A stretch of 64,000 bases of DNA from Chaetoderma sp. LZ-2023a (GCA_034401795.1 CM067359.1:139407816-139471815); one strand, 5' to 3'; shown: positions 10,151 through 22,185, counted from the first letter of the stretch. The notes: generated by a model from the sequence alone, not told the origin. Translations and numbers: made by a program.

Positions 10151-10780
10151 GAGCGTTGGTAAATAGACAATGAACTATGGTATTGTCTCTTGTTTCTGTT
10201 GACTTTGTGAGCGCGCCATCTTTAGGACAAATCAATATCCTGCATCTCCGCGCGAATAATCAGTATGTGGGGCTGAGAACTTAAGTAAACACGGCTTTAC
10301 TCATCATGGAAGCTGACGACTAACAGTCAAAAGTCGCTGTCGCCATTGCAATCATCGTCCAAATTCACAACCTAATTAGCCATATTTCAGCCCGTAGGCC
10401 TACTCATTATAATCTTAAAGACTAGCGCTAAAATGGCTCATTATTTTAAGAGCAATTTGACTGAAAGGTGTTACTGATTAAGGTACTAACACGTTTCAGA
10501 AATATCCTTCTAAAATAATTAGAACTAATGAAGCCTGATATGTAGTTCACAACGTAACTGGTTAAATCAGCCATTCTTCACAGGATTCCCACGATAATTT
10601 GGACTTCGTTAATTCTTTTTTTGATGTGGAAAAAATTAAATTTCCGATTAAATATTAGCACATAATAGGCCGATGCGCTCTCAGTAATAGTGTTTATTTT
10701 GGCTTAATTACCAGGGAAATATGTTTGGTTTTTTTATTTTCTTCCTGTCAAGATAATGGAATGGATGCTATAACGTCTTT
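10151..10780. other. No gene recognised
   Basis: AT-rich sequence without coding or repeat-family signal. TAGGCCTA occurs at 10395-10402. Confidence 0.35.
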
Positions 10781-11080
10781 GACGTCTTTGACGACGACGG
10801 CGGCGATGACCACGACGACGACGACGACCACCACGGCGAGCACAACATGCCTAATGGAAGGATCCATGACTACAACGATACACACACGCACTAACCCAGT
10901 ATGCAGATGGACAGACAGATAGGTAGACAAAGGCTGCTCTGCTGAGTGGGTGAATGGATGGATGAGTGGATGGATGGGTGGATTAATGGCTGAGTGGATG
11001 ACTAGGTGGATTGGGTGGGTGGGTGGTGGACGGACGGATGGACGGACGGACGGACGGACGGACGGACGGACTGACGGATA
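10781..11080. repeat. GACGAC and GGAT/GGAC low-complexity repeats
   Basis: GAC-rich trinucleotide sequence (10781-10840) is followed by GGATG/GGTGG repeats (about 10940-11040) and (GGAC)n (11037-11073). A 65-aa ORF here is composed of Thr/Ala repeats and is not credible as a gene. Confidence 0.85.
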
Positions 11081-11680
11081 TACAGTTATGCAGACAGCTA
11101 ACCATACATGCGATTACTGATTAAACTTCCGTGAAAGGTGCAACATGTCTCTTAGCATGCATGAACTATTGATAGAGAATCATGTCCACACAATGGCACT
11201 GTAGTTAGGCCGTTATGCAGACAATATAGATGACAATAATAATGATTGATGGATGTAAGAGAGTGCACGAGCCCCCAGGGCTATGTCTAACTAAAAGCTA
11301 CAGGTGTGACTAATTACCCACGGTTTATAGACCAGGATATACCCGTAAAATAAATTCACAGTGTAATTATGCATTGGAGTATATCTGACTTATTTCAATA
11401 ATTTACCTGTGTGTGTGTGTGTGTCCATTAGTTATTGTGTGGTCCCGAGAACCCATAAACTTCAAAGGAATTTAAATTTAAAATATCGGTTACTAATTTT
11501 CTAATTTCCATTTTTATATTTTTTCTACCTTTGCGATTTGATCCTTTCACTGCTGCAAATTGATTTTAGTGAAATATCGGTGAAACCGAATGTTCATTTT
11601 AAATTTGCGTTATGCAAAGGATGTTGCTGTCGTACACCGTTACTATTTAAACACCCACGGCGTTGCTACCCACGCTGACC
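11081..11680. other. No gene recognised
   Basis: AT-rich, with a short GT run at 11410-11423. No coding signal. Confidence 0.35.
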
Positions 11681-11682
11681 TA

Positions 11683-11910
11683 CAGAAGACTACGTGGAGA
11701 TATGATCAAGGCATTTAAGCTACTGAGAGGCATATATGACGGCGAGGTCTGCTCAACTATACCGATCGGAGAATCCGCAACACGATGACACCATCTGAAA
11801 TATACAGGATGAGGGCAAAAAGTCAGTTATAAGGCAAATGCCTTTGAGGCACGACTTGTCAAGCATTGGGAAGGACTGGAAATGATATATCAGTTTAATG
11901 CGGCTCTATA
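11683..11910 (+). pseudogene. LINE reverse-transcriptase C-terminal remnant
   Basis: The translation around 11683 gives RRLRGDMIKAFKLLRGIYDG, the motif near the C-terminus of Jockey/CR1-like LINE ORF2 proteins. After degenerate sequence (about 11790-11840) it continues FEARLVKHWEGLEMIYQF, the usual end of that domain (consensus F-K-x-R-L-D-K-x-W). Internal material between the two blocks is shortened and frames shift. It is a different LINE lineage from the 4850-5925 fragment, which has a zinc-knuckle end instead. Confidence 0.75.
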
Positions 11911-12137
11911 GATCTCTGCTCCAAGACCACGACACTTCGGTTAATGTAGCGATAGTCGAAGAGGAAGAAGATCGGGACTCATGGGATTTAACCTTTCGCC
12001 GTGTATCAACATACGGTTTACGATAACTTACGCCCTGCGTAACGTGTGCAAGGATCAATCAGAGTGCCATAATTGACACATGAGCAGTACTTACGTACAC
12101 CCCGCACTGAAGTAAGCCTACACTTCTTGAATCCAGC
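11911..12137. other. No gene recognised
   Basis: No recognisable feature; possibly 3' flank of the LINE remnant. Confidence 0.3.
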
Positions 12138-12148
12138 CGTTTGTTGCA

Positions 12149-12245
12149 TTGGTAGCCATTTATACTCTTGGGTGGAGAGAGACAATGATCGGGTAGTCTT
12201 ACCCACTTCTTGCCTGTCTCCACCCAGTAGAATAAATGGATACCC
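12149..12245. repeat. Imperfect inverted repeat (GGTACCATTTAT...GGGTGGAG)
   Basis: GGTAGCCATTTATACTCTTG GGTGGAGAGAGACAA at the left matches the reverse complement of TTGCCTGTCTCCACCCAGTAGAATAAATGGATACC at the right. The arms are about 35 bp with several mismatches and a 30-bp centre. The arm resembles a CCATTTATACxCCTGGGTGGAGAG motif that I recall as a common interspersed sequence in aquatic animals. That recollection is untested. Confidence 0.6.
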
Positions 12246-12249
12246 GAGA

Positions 12250-13360
12250 AACCGACTAAGCAGTTACAAATGGACAAACTGTACAGCGAGGATTATACAC
12301 ATGAATATACGAACACATTCAAGTGCCACCTCCACGGTGAGACATAGTGCATCACTGGTACGCTGGAGATTGCCTGCCTTGGGAGTAGCCTTGAAAAGCC
12401 TTACAAACACTTCCCGCCATAAGTTACGTCAATTATATCCCAGCACGATCTCAGGACTTCCCAGGTGAATTGTCAACAATCAAAAGAGTATCACCGACCT
12501 ATACATTTCAACCTGAGCAAGAATCCGTTCGGACGATTCTGAGGCATAGGGAGATATATTCTTTGACCAATCTCTTGCAAAATTCATTTCCCATTATTGG
12601 ACCTGATGCAACCTTGCTGTGAATGTACACAGGTATCATTCATATAGATGATACCAGGTTGATCACTCTCTCGAACTTGGAGCTTCAATAGATGACAGTG
12701 TGTAAGAAATTCCGAATCATTTGTATTATTACGAACATCCATGATCTCACTGATATGTTCTGTTGAAGGAAAGAACACAACACCGTTATACCTGGTCTGA
12801 TAATGTGTTTGTTTCCAAACGCCTTCCACGTGAGAACCAGATGGTGATATTGAACTTCAACTTGATCTGCTGTTGAAGAAGTAAATCAGAAATGTGGGTC
12901 CTGTGTTTCAATTGTTGATTTTACTCGGTTGGTTTCGGTCATTGGCCGCCAAGTTTGTCCCGATGTCAGACGAAATCAACAAAACCGAACGACTTCTAGC
13001 TACAGACTGTTATTAATATATGAGTTTGTACTGTTTGTATTGAAATAATTTGCTTCCTCTAGCTGCGCAAAAGGCCAAACGCGTGAATATCGCTCCATAC
13101 CATTTAACAACATTACACCCACGTATAATCTGTATTTGACAGACAACATCCATTCCATCACGAGAAAATGGATGACCGTAGGGTATAAGGCTTTCAGCAG
13201 TTATGTCTGCCAGTTTCTAAACACCTTTTTAGATTGATATTTGCGACACACAACACACTTAAATGTCAAACATTCAAAGGCGGATTTATCTCCAAAATTC
13301 AATACAATACTTCTGACGAAGCTTGGATAGCGTTCTCAATTTTCCTAAGCACCACCAATG
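12250..13360. other. No gene recognised
   Basis: ORFs up to 131 aa (12073-12468 +, overlapping the inverted repeat) have no recognisable domain or plausible composition. Nothing else is supported. Confidence 0.35.
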
Positions 13361-13670
13361 AACCTTTCCATTTATAGCTATGCTCCGCCCATCACTAGCT
13401 AAGCTCCACCCACACCTCGCTCGTGTTGGGGTCGATCGATCTCTGAACACCGCCAAGTCAAATTAGTTTCAAAATATTCAACAGCATGTTTATTAAATAG
13501 CAATGAATTACAAAGACATACAATTCATACAACGTGTCGGACCATTTGAGATTTGATGACGGTCTATATGGAACACCTTGTGATGTAATGATTATGACGT
13601 CATCATATATGCGCTGAGCGGATTATGACGTCATATGAGGTCTGATAATGGATGGATACTCTGGAAAGGT
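13361..13670 (-). mobile_element. Family A element, minus orientation, hairpin reduced
   Basis: The left end is AACCTTTCCATTTATAGCTA. The GTCGATCGATC half follows, then only the right hairpin arm (CAAATTAGTTTCAAAATATT CAACAGC, about 13458-13487). The CRE half has TGACGTCA at about 13597 and 13626, and the right end is CTGGAAAGGT. The left hairpin arm is deleted, giving a half-hairpin copy. Confidence 0.8.
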
Positions 13671-13839
13671 GAATTGCGTCATGAACTGACTATAACATCA
13701 TTGGCGAGCCCACAGGATTTCTCAAGCACTACAATATGGTACTTAATTTCATAATAGACAGTTGAATGTTCCAGACTGCCACCAACTCTAATCAAACCTT
13801 TCTCTAGTATAGGATCAGGCTATAGTAAATGAAGGAATC

Positions 13840-13906
13840 CAGAAAACTATACAGGTAAGCTGTTGAATATTTTGAAACTAATTTGACTGGGTACCGTTGC
13901 TGCCTA
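13840..13906 (-). mobile_element. Family A fragment (hairpin left arm)
   Basis: AAACTATACAGGTAAGCTGT leads into TGAATATTTTGAAACTAATT and GCTGCCTATGG, then stops. It is the left arm and tip of the A hairpin only. G-rich low complexity follows at 13940-13985. Confidence 0.7.
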
Positions 13907-14029
13907 TGGTATATTTATTAATACTCTACCGGTCAAACCAGGGGTGGGGTGGGTGGAGGGGAGTAGGGGGGGGGGGGTGGGGCTGGGGACTATAGATTTG
14001 CACTCCGTCTGTCTGTCCGTCTGTCGCAG

Positions 14030-15245
14030 TTGGGTTTCCATACTTTTTTTCGACTTATGAAATATGAAAAATATTAGTTTTCCTCACTTTTTTCGCAATC
14101 TTTCAAGATATTCTACTGAGAATTGGTACATTGCCTTTTTATGAGAAATTACAGCCAAGTTCGAGATTCAGGCGTAGGTGTCAATTTTTGATGGAGTTAT
14201 GCCCCTTTCGACTTAAGAAATACGAAAAATATCAGCTTCCTGCACGTTTTTCGCATTCCTTCAAGATATTTAAGGCAAAATTGGCACATCGCTTTAGTAT
14301 AAGGAGTTACAGAGCGCATTCGATTTTCAGACATTTTCGTCAATTTTTCATGGAGTTATGCCCCCCTTTCGACTTCGAATATTAGTTTCCCGCACATTTT
14401 TCGCAGTCTTTCAAGATATTCTACTGAGAATTGCTACATTGCTTAGTTATGATAAGTAATAGACCAAGCTCGAGTTTCAGACATATGCGTCAATTTCTTA
14501 TGGAATAAAAAAAAAATACGGCATATTAGCTTCCGCACTTTTTTCGTACTCCTTCGAGGGATTCAACTGAGAATTGGTAGATTGTACTATTATAGGGAAT
14601 TACAGAGCAAGTTCGAGTTTCAGACATTTTCATCAATTTTCCATGGAGTTATTCCCCCCCCCTTGGGACTTATGAAATACCAAAAATATTAGTTTTCAAC
14701 ACAATTTTTTGCGGTCTTTCAAGATATTCAACTGAGAATCGGTACGTTGCTTTGTTATGAGAAATTACAGAGCAAGTTCGAGTTTCAGGAGTTTGCGTCA
14801 ATTTTGATGCGGTTACGTCCCCTTTCGACTTATGAAATACGAAAAATATCTGTGTACCGCACTTTTTTGGGCACTCCTTCAAGGGATTCAAATGAGAATT
14901 GGTAGGTTGCTTTATTATAGAGCATTATAGAGCAGGTTTTAGTTTCAGACATTTTCGTCAATTTTTCCCCATTTCGACTTATGAAATACCAAAAATATTA
15001 GTTTTCTACAATTTATTTCACAGTCTTTCAAGATATTCAACTGAGAATTGGTACATTGCTTTGTTATGAGAGCAAATTCGAGTTTCAGGCGTTTATGTCA
15101 ATTATTGATGGACTTATGAAATACAAAACATATCAGTTTTCAGGACTTTTTCGTTCTCCTTCACCATATATACCTGAAACTTGGTATATTGCTTTGCTAT
15201 GAGAAGTTACAGATCATGTTCGGGTTCCAGCTGCTTCTGAGTTTT
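14030..15245. repeat. Diverged tandem array, about 8 units of 140-160 bp
   Basis: The phrase CGACTTATGAAATACGAAAA, or a variant, starts units at about 14051, 14209, 14369, 14504, 14665, 14826, 14968 and 15112. Each unit continues with ATATYAGTTTTCCGCACTTT, a CTTTCAAGATATTCAACTGA block, GAATTGGTACATTGCTTTGT, TATGAGAAATTACAGAGCAAG, TTCGAGTTTCAGACRTTTTC and GATGGAGTTATGCCCC. Units differ by substitutions and small deletions, so this is an old array. ORFs within it are short and not conserved between units. I recall GAGTTATGSCCC-containing tandem sequences from other invertebrate genomes, but cannot verify this. Confidence 0.88.
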
Positions 15246-15295
15246 TGACTGTCAATCTCTAAAGATTTATATTACCAGTTAGGGGACTTACAGAA

Positions 15296-15459
15296 TGTTT
15301 GTTAAATAGTAAAGGCACACAACAACGCGTAGTCTGTCATCAATTAAGTGTTCGTTACGAACTTATCTTCGTCATTCATGACGTAATTGAGTATGACGTC
15401 ATCCTACACGTCATATAGTTGATTATGACGTCATATTATTAATGAATAAACTGGAAAGG
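15296..15459 (-). mobile_element. Family A partial element (CRE half)
   Basis: TTTGTTAAATAGTAAAGGCA, TCATTCATGACGTAATTGAG, two TGACGTCA octamers (about 15397 and 15427) and the end AATAAACTGGAAAGGTTATT. The hairpin and the GATCGATC half are missing. Confidence 0.8.
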
Positions 15460-15877
15460 TTATTGGACTACGCTTTTTCACACTTTTCTCGGTCTCCAAG
15501 GTATTATTCGCTTCAGGGAAACAATGATGCTGTGCATGCGCATTCTCCGCTTCTTGCAATGCGCGGACTGTAATTTATGCCTTTTGGAGATTACGTCCGG
15601 AATCATTCATCATTTTGTCTTCCCCAACTTGTTGTTCACCAAGAGTTGACACCTATCAGGATCTGCTTCCACAATTTACAATTATATACTCCAGGCAGAT
15701 CGACCAGATCAGTTAACTGAAGATTGCATACCTATTGCAATAACGTGTGTGCAATATTGACTACTATCATCGTCATGTTGATAACAATACTTATTAGTTA
15801 TTTGATTTACTCCCTATCACGTACCAATATGTACTATCCTTAATGCTTGATATATTGTCATAGAATAACACAAACCC
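15460..15877. other. No gene recognised
   Basis: No family repeat or coding signal seen. Confidence 0.3.
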
Positions 15878-16345
15878 CATGAGCACCATCGCAACAACCA
15901 TCAAAACTATTGCAGCCGCCATCATCATTATCTTACCAATCGCAATCACCACCACCACCACCACCACCACCACCACCACCACCACCACCACCACCACCAC
16001 CACCACCACCACCACCACCACCGCCACCGCCACCACCACCACCATCACCGCCAACGCCACCGCCACCGCCACCGCCACGACTATCACCATCACGACGACC
16101 ACCACAAGTAGTACTTCAACCAATCACCGACACCAACAACACAATCAAATACCCCTACCACAACCACCATCGCTGCCACCATCGCCACTACCATCGCCAC
16201 CACCACGACCACCAGCACTACCGCCACCGCCGCCGCCACACCATCACCACCACCACCACCACCACCGCCGCCGCCACCACCACCATACAATGACCACCTC
16301 CTCCTCCTCCTCTTCCTCCTCCACCCCCCCCCCCCCCCAACCACC
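15878..16345. repeat. (CAC)n and related trinucleotide/C-rich complex
   Basis: (CAC/ACC)n from about 15946 to 16047, then CCGCCA variants, interrupted CAC/CAT repeats and (CTC)n (16298-16322), ending in a C run at 16325-16338. Thr-, Pro-, His- or Val-rich ORFs on both strands are repeat artefacts. Confidence 0.95.
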
Positions 16346-16505
16346 ATCACCAATCACCGACACCAATCACGGACACCACCTTCATCTCTTTCTGTTGACG
16401 ATGATGAATGTCTAAAACCTTGTACTTTGTGAACCACAGGCAATTAAGCGCTGTAGACATGTGACCTCTTAATACAACTGACCAAACAACGACGCATTTA
16501 AAATC
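16346..16505. other. No gene recognised
   Basis: Includes a second copy of the CACCGACACCAATCACGGAC phrase from the edge of the CAC array. Otherwise unremarkable. Confidence 0.3.
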
Positions 16506-16592
16506 TTTGGAGCCAATCTGATGGTGGGTTATTAGGACAGGTGGTCGAAAGACCACCTGCCTTAAAGAAGCATCATCATCTTGGTTCCAAAA
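16506..16592. mobile_element. Family D hairpin element (ACAGGTGGTC)
   Basis: TTTGGAGCCAATCTGATGGT at the left pairs with the right end ATCATCTTGGTTCCAAA. The core is AGGACAGGTGGTC, a GAAA loop and GACCACCTGCCT. The E-box CAGGTG lies in each arm. About 87 bp, non-coding. Related hairpins lie at 27570 and 56140. Confidence 0.7.
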
Positions 16593-17322
16593 GTCAGGAG
16601 GCCGTTCAAGCAGGTTTGATTGTGAACCGCTTGTATCAGACCTCTGCGTTCTCCCAGTCGACGTGGTTTCGCGTCCCTGGCAATGGAGTGTATTTATGTG
16701 ACGCGTTGCCTGGCAGGATTAGCTAATGTGTAGCAAGGTGTAGTTAGCCGTGAAATTGAATTTGTCCCGAAACTGTCTGATAAATGGGGACCTTTGGCCA
16801 GATCGAGCTAATGACAGCCGAAGCCTGGGCGAGTATTGAATAGACGTCAGAAGTAATTGTGATATTGGATGCTTTACGAGGTACGCACGCACGGACGCAC
16901 GTTGTTGTGAAAAACGCACTAGCAGTATGCGTAAGCAATGATGAGATCGACCCTGCTGATCATGACGACCCCAACGATGATGACGAGTCCATGACGACGC
17001 TGTAGAAGGCCGTCAATTTTGAAAGTGTTATTATTGTTGACTTACAAATCCCGCCTCATCCAGCCTCTACCTGATGAGTATCAAAAGGTGCGAAACAGGT
17101 CGTGGAATGAGTCGCGTGGTGTCTATATAATAGAAATTCTGTCATGCCACAAAGTTATCTGTAAACTTAAAAACATCCAAATTTTATAAATGAACACACA
17201 ACCGGTAGAACTGAAATAGAACCGACTCAGCAGAATAATACACTCTGATACGACAATAGGTCCACACCATCCTACATTGAGAAAAATTACGTGATTAATA
17301 ATTATTCATTGAGCAAAGTTCT
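16593..17322. other. No gene recognised
   Basis: Short ORFs only. No repeat family identified. Confidence 0.35.
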
Positions 17323-17665
17323 AATGGAGGATTCCACTTTAGCCATCAATTATATGACGTCATAATCAACTACGTGCTGTATGACGTCATAATCAATAAC
17401 GTAATGAATGACGTAGCTACTTTCGTCACGAACGCTTAATGTCTTTACTATTTAATAAACATGCGGTTGAATATTTTGAACCTAATTTGACTGGGCGCTG
17501 TTGCTACCATAGGCCATACAGGACCTCCAAAATAAGGTGTTTCTGTACAATTCCTTTTGGAAATTGATTGTCAGGAAGTTCAGGGATCGATCGATCCAAA
17601 CACGGGCGAAGTGTGGGCGGAGCTTAGCTAAAGATGAGCGGAGCATATCTAAAACTGGATCGTTT
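17323..17665 (+). mobile_element. Family A element with interrupted hairpin
   Basis: The left end is TGGAGGATTCCACTTTAGCC. TGACGTCA occurs at about 17354 and 17382, then ACTATTTAATAAACATGCGG and the left hairpin arm up to GCTACCATAGGCC. The right arm is replaced by about 35 bp of unrelated sequence. GATCGATC is at about 17585, and the right end is CTAAAACTGGATCGTTTACC. It uses the GGAGGAWTCC end type. Confidence 0.8.
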
Positions 17666-17722
17666 ACCATTTCTCGGTAGTCAAGTCAAACCAATTAGTA
17701 CGACCGCATCCTACCACCATAC

Positions 17723-17922
17723 ATTACAGCTCAGAAATAGAAATTTAAAAAAAAACCCGGAAACATGTGAGTTAGAAAGAAATGTTCGATTAAATATTTT
17801 GAACATAATTTGATTGGAAGTGATTGCTGCCTTAGGTAGCAATCTCTTCCAATCCAAAATTATGATCAAAATATTCAACAATACGCTTTATTTATTAAAG
17901 TTATTTCTGATCTGTATTGTAG
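17723..17922. mobile_element. Family C foldback element
   Basis: The ends are TTACAGCTCAGAAATAG and AGTTATTTCTGATCTGTATTGTA, inverted relative to each other. The hairpin has TGATTGGAAGTGATTGCTGC, a CTTAGG tip and AGCAATCTCTTCCAATCCAA. It is flanked by the AAACATGTGAGTTAGAAAG-type sequence also seen at the 31905 copy. It has no coding capacity. Confidence 0.78.
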
Positions 17923-19799
17923 TACCCTTAAGCTTAAAGCTAACTCGCCATTGCTAAATAATAAATAAATAAATCAATGTTGAAGCTGTTAATTAATAAG
18001 CAGCAATCATCCTAATGCACATTTAGCCGAATCTAACCGTCCACGCTCTATTACATACAATCATATTAATGTGTACAATCAATTGCCATAGGGAACTGCT
18101 ATAAGTGATAGGCCTATATCCCAAGCCTGCGAAGCTTCCAACGCGAGTGAAATACGGTTGAACCTGTCTCTAGCGACAAATTTATGGAAGACCCCAGACA
18201 CTTTTTCAGTGTATACAGGTAATCCGACTTTATTATTAAGTGGCCTGTTATATGATATTCTTTTTTGTAGCTGAACAATTGTGGTTCTTTATTACAGGTG
18301 GTCATGTGACTATATGTCTGAAAAAATATAAACTCCCCCCCAACGCCCCCGCCCCACCCCCGGCACCCCACTCCACTCCCCCGAGGACCCCATATTTGTC
18401 TGCAAAACCGGGTGCTCTTGTATGAGTGATTTACCGTAGACATAAAATATTTGACCGACAGACCGTAAACTGGGCTCCTGTACTACGTGATTAGTGTCAT
18501 ATTTACAATCCATAAACTGGCCACGTGCATGCCATGCTGTTCATACTTGATTGGTAGCTGGTTATTGGAAGATTGGATATCTTACACAACCAGGCGGGTT
18601 AATTCAGCCTGCCATATGCGGCCACCTTCCTTCATAAGTGTCCTAAAGCGATCACTTATGATACAGATGGACTAGTATATAAGATGTGAGTTATCACAGC
18701 AACGACGCCATATTCCACGTGAGGGAAAAATTGGCGATTCGTTACTTTGGTGGTCCTATATGGCAGTTAGTCTCTTTGATCAAGTAATCTAACAAAATCA
18801 TATATTACTAATGACACTTTTACGCCATCACTTCCGGCTATCACGTGACAATATTTTGATTGGAATTTGGACGCATTATAGTTAGGCTATAAACATTACA
18901 TGATTGTAATCTACCCATCCGCCGACCCACCCACCTCGCCCCCGCTCATTGATTATTTCCTTTTGTGACTAAATTATTAACGACAACGCATAACAACACG
19001 TATAGGGTACAACCGCCATGAGCAGTGTCCAGCAAACTGTCAGCAAAACATTTTTAATTGACACAGAAATGCTAGCATTTGACATCCTGATGTATAATCT
19101 GCAGGGATGTCACGCGAACAACACTTTCTGCTCAAGGTCAAGGGTATCAGAAACAGACTTGTGATTTAACCAATTAGCCCCTTCGTGGTATTTATCCGAG
19201 TATCTTCTGGTTACAGATCTCCTTAATGATGAGCCTGTCAAAAGGATATTGCCAATATTATGTTTGACAGCAGGTGGGGCGACGTATTTTATCATCTCCA
19301 TTGCGCTACTCACCTGATCTCCCTAATCAGTTGTGAAAATCATCAGTGCGGTGGTTTTTATGGGTTCTTTGACTACCCAAACACCAAGCGATATCTACAC
19401 GAATCAAATTCTCTGACTGCTTGGAATCCACACCTCTACTTGCCATCTGCATCTGCAGAAGTTGTCTTCTTCTGGTATCTCTTGAAGAGGCCAGGCTGCG
19501 TTGCTCGTCAGTGTAGGAAGGACCACGCTTCCGCCAAGACAACACTTTCCTTCATGTACCTATCTCAATTGTTCCGTCTAGCTCTTCTGGATTGCCATTG
19601 TTGCACTTCATTCTTCTTTGAGATTAACTCCGTCAACATCAAGTTCTCCTAACGGGTTGTGTGGATAGTTAATCAGTTAATCAGAGGGAAAGGAGTGGTA
19701 TATGTCAAACAGACGGAGAATAGGATATCTAGTTAATATGGGACAATCCTAACCCTAATATAGTCGTACTCTTCAGAATTTACAGATCTGACTGATGGT
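17923..19799. other. No gene recognised
   Basis: Contains a C-rich patch at about 18330-18385 and TAGGCCTA at 18109-18116. A 130-aa ORF at 19260-19652 (+) and its minus-strand counterparts have no recognisable domain. Codon-like blocks on the minus strand (a DVDGVNLKEE-like phrase near 19640) could be a transposon remnant but are too weak to call. Confidence 0.3.
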
Positions 19800-19945
19800 C
19801 TTGCCCTGTAGGTGGGGCTTAGAATACACCTTCCGTATCCTATGCGTGTCGTAAGAGGCGACTAAAGGAGGTAAGGGTGAGGTAACCCTGACAGAAACCT
19901 CGAGTGCTGAAGACGGAGGTTCCAGGCCGCACGGCGTACTCTAAT
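19800..19945. repeat. Possible interspersed repeat segment (SINE or transcript-derived)
   Basis: CTTAGAATACACCTTCCGTATCC and TGTCGTAAGAGGCGACTAAA lie within GC-richer sequence than the flanks. I recall similar CGTGTCGTAAGAGGCGACTAAAAGG stretches as dispersed sequence in invertebrate genomes. No A or B box and no second copy are visible here. Confidence 0.3.
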
Positions 19946-20077
19946 AAACCATGGATCCACGCACTTAACGCTTATGATCATGTCGATAGTCACTTACAGG
20001 ACTGGCGGTATGATCAGCGAACGAAAAGAAGAGGAACTGATGGTCAGCAACCGGATGCTTATGTTACAGGATGAGAT

Positions 20078-20082
<5 letters not shown>

Positions 20083-20161
<79 letters not shown>
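20083..20161. repeat. (AT)n microsatellite
   Basis: About 79 bp of alternating AT, interrupted by GT near 20118. It ends within a few bases of the left end of a family A copy. Confidence 0.97.
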
Positions 20162-20164
<3 letters not shown>

Positions 20165-20462
20165 CCAGTTTATCCAACAATCATATGACACGTCATAAAC
20201 AACTACGCGAAGTGTAGGATGACGTAATAATCAATCATGTCATGAATGACGTAGATAGGTTTGTCACAACACTTGATTGATGACAGACTAAGCATTGTGG
20301 TACGAATTGTATATCTTTACTATTTAATAAACAGCTGACATGTATAGTTTTCGGGAAATTGATATTCATGGAGTACAGGGATCGATCGATCCCATCACGA
20401 GCGATGTGTGGCTGGAGATTAGCTCTGGATGGGTGGGGTATAGCTAAACTGGATTCCGTCAT
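20165..20462 (+). mobile_element. Family A element lacking the hairpin
   Basis: TATCCAACAATCATATGACA begins the CRE half, in which the octamers have decayed to TGACACGTCA and TGACGTAA. ACTATTTAATAAACAGCTGA then joins directly to ATGTATAGTTTTCGGGAAAT, so the whole hairpin is cleanly absent. GATCGATCGATCCC is at 20380-20393, and the right end is AACTGGATTCCGTCA. Confidence 0.8.
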
Positions 20463-22089
20463 TCTGTTCCCCCACGGCTCTTACTCCGTCTGTGTTAAGT
20501 TCCTAACATGGACGTGTTCCAGCCATCACCTCATCACTATAGATGCACGAGTTTTCATTAGAATCGATGGGTAGTTCAACAAAAGCTTGCCAGTGATCTT
20601 TTTCCACTTGCTGTTATTGCATATGTGTCACTTTATGGTCACTCGATACTCTGGATGGATATGCCTGGTGTATGTGTATCGAACGGTGCAAAGATATGTC
20701 CATAGTGCATTTCAAAATCTCTCACTACTATCCTCATGCCAAATTCATTATCCGTAATGTGATCCATGGGCTCAACTGTACCTGCCTGTTTCCATCTGTG
20801 GCTATACCTGCCTCTCCAGTTCTCCTGTTCTATTTACCACTCTAACTATAACGATATGTTCGACAATGCAATCAATCTCCTAGTTCTCCTGAGTGTCTTC
20901 AGAGTGAGTATTTCTCCTAGAACTTATACACAATCCTAGGTAATTACTGAGTTTTCTGCTGTCTTATGATGTCCTGTCATAAGCTCTGAATAACTATCTA
21001 TTATGTAAGAGGAGAATTGTAAGGTTGCCGTACATCTCCACTACATTGCAGCGGGCAGAAGAATACACGCCGTGCCTGATGTGGCATGTCTAGCGTCGTA
21101 CCTTTCCGTATGCTCATCTCCGAGTTCTAAAATCTATTGAAGTCCGAGATTTAATAATCTTCTATGGCAAGTTCATTGACCCGTGTACTGGGGTAGTTCT
21201 TTCTAGATATAGCGAACTCCGGTAATAGAGACTGCATGACCAACGGAAAAAAGCATTCTGGAATGGGAACGTGTATACGAGTACTCATATCGATCAGGGT
21301 TTTTTCTGGATCATCTTTTAATCATTTCCTGACAATTTAGATTCAGTTGATAGATTTACAGGCTCATGATGATAAATCAATATGCATAAATCCTATATGA
21401 ACAGTGAAGCGAGTTCACATAAGGTGTGCATGAATAATAATTTCCATAACGGAGAGATAACGGGAGAGATAAAGGAGGAGCTACCAGCCCTACTTTAGTT
21501 AGCTCTCTGGTCCAAACTAATATATTCCATTTGACCCAGGCTATTGGGCCATTCTTTAATAAACTGATTCTCTCTTATACAGAGGCCCACTTCCCCATTA
21601 CAAATGCATTCGTTCAAACAGTCACACGATTTTTCCATATATATACAACAATTAGCCTGCCATTAACTTACTTACTTTACTTCACCATCTCGCTTGTACC
21701 GATGAGTGGCGTGTGGAGATGAAGCTTTTTGTTCATTGCCAGATGGGAGTCTTGGAGTGCCGATAGTCTTGGTCATGGTCCATCAGTCTCTCTGCCACGC
21801 CATTAATATATCGCTTTTTGGCCTTCCCTTTGCCTTGAAGACTGAGCAGTATGTGTTTGTATGCTCTGAAAGCCCTTTCTGTATGATGGTGGTAGATCGG
21901 CGTGGTTCCTACCATTTCCCGGATTCCCAGATTGTTTTATTTCTAATCCAGTCTATTCTGAACTTATTTACTGCCATGTAGATATCTCATTTCACAGGTG
22001 GTGGGTTCTCTATCATCGGGTTTGTTTAGAGTCCCTATCTGACTCTAGTATGTTAAGGTAGGGCCTAGGTTTGAAGATGGTATTTATCA
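20463..22089. other. No gene recognised
   Basis: Long stretch with only short ORFs (up to 91 aa at 21706-21981) lacking recognisable domains. No repeat family from this window is present. Confidence 0.35.
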
Positions 22090-22185
22090 GTTGCATTGTC
22101 TACCAATCCAGTTATGTTCAACATATTCAACAGGACGTTTTAGTATATTTTGGAAATAAATTACGTTATTTTTTATGTTTTGTGT
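22090..22185. mobile_element. Family C right-half fragment
   Basis: CTACCAATCCAGTTATGTTC, AACATATTCAACAGGACGTTT and a diverged TTTTGGAAATAAATTACGTTATTT end. The left arm is absent. Confidence 0.6.

Noticed and set aside
19260..19652. 130-aa ORF as a host exon
   Set aside because: No recognisable domain and no clear splice context; composition on both strands equally unconvincing.
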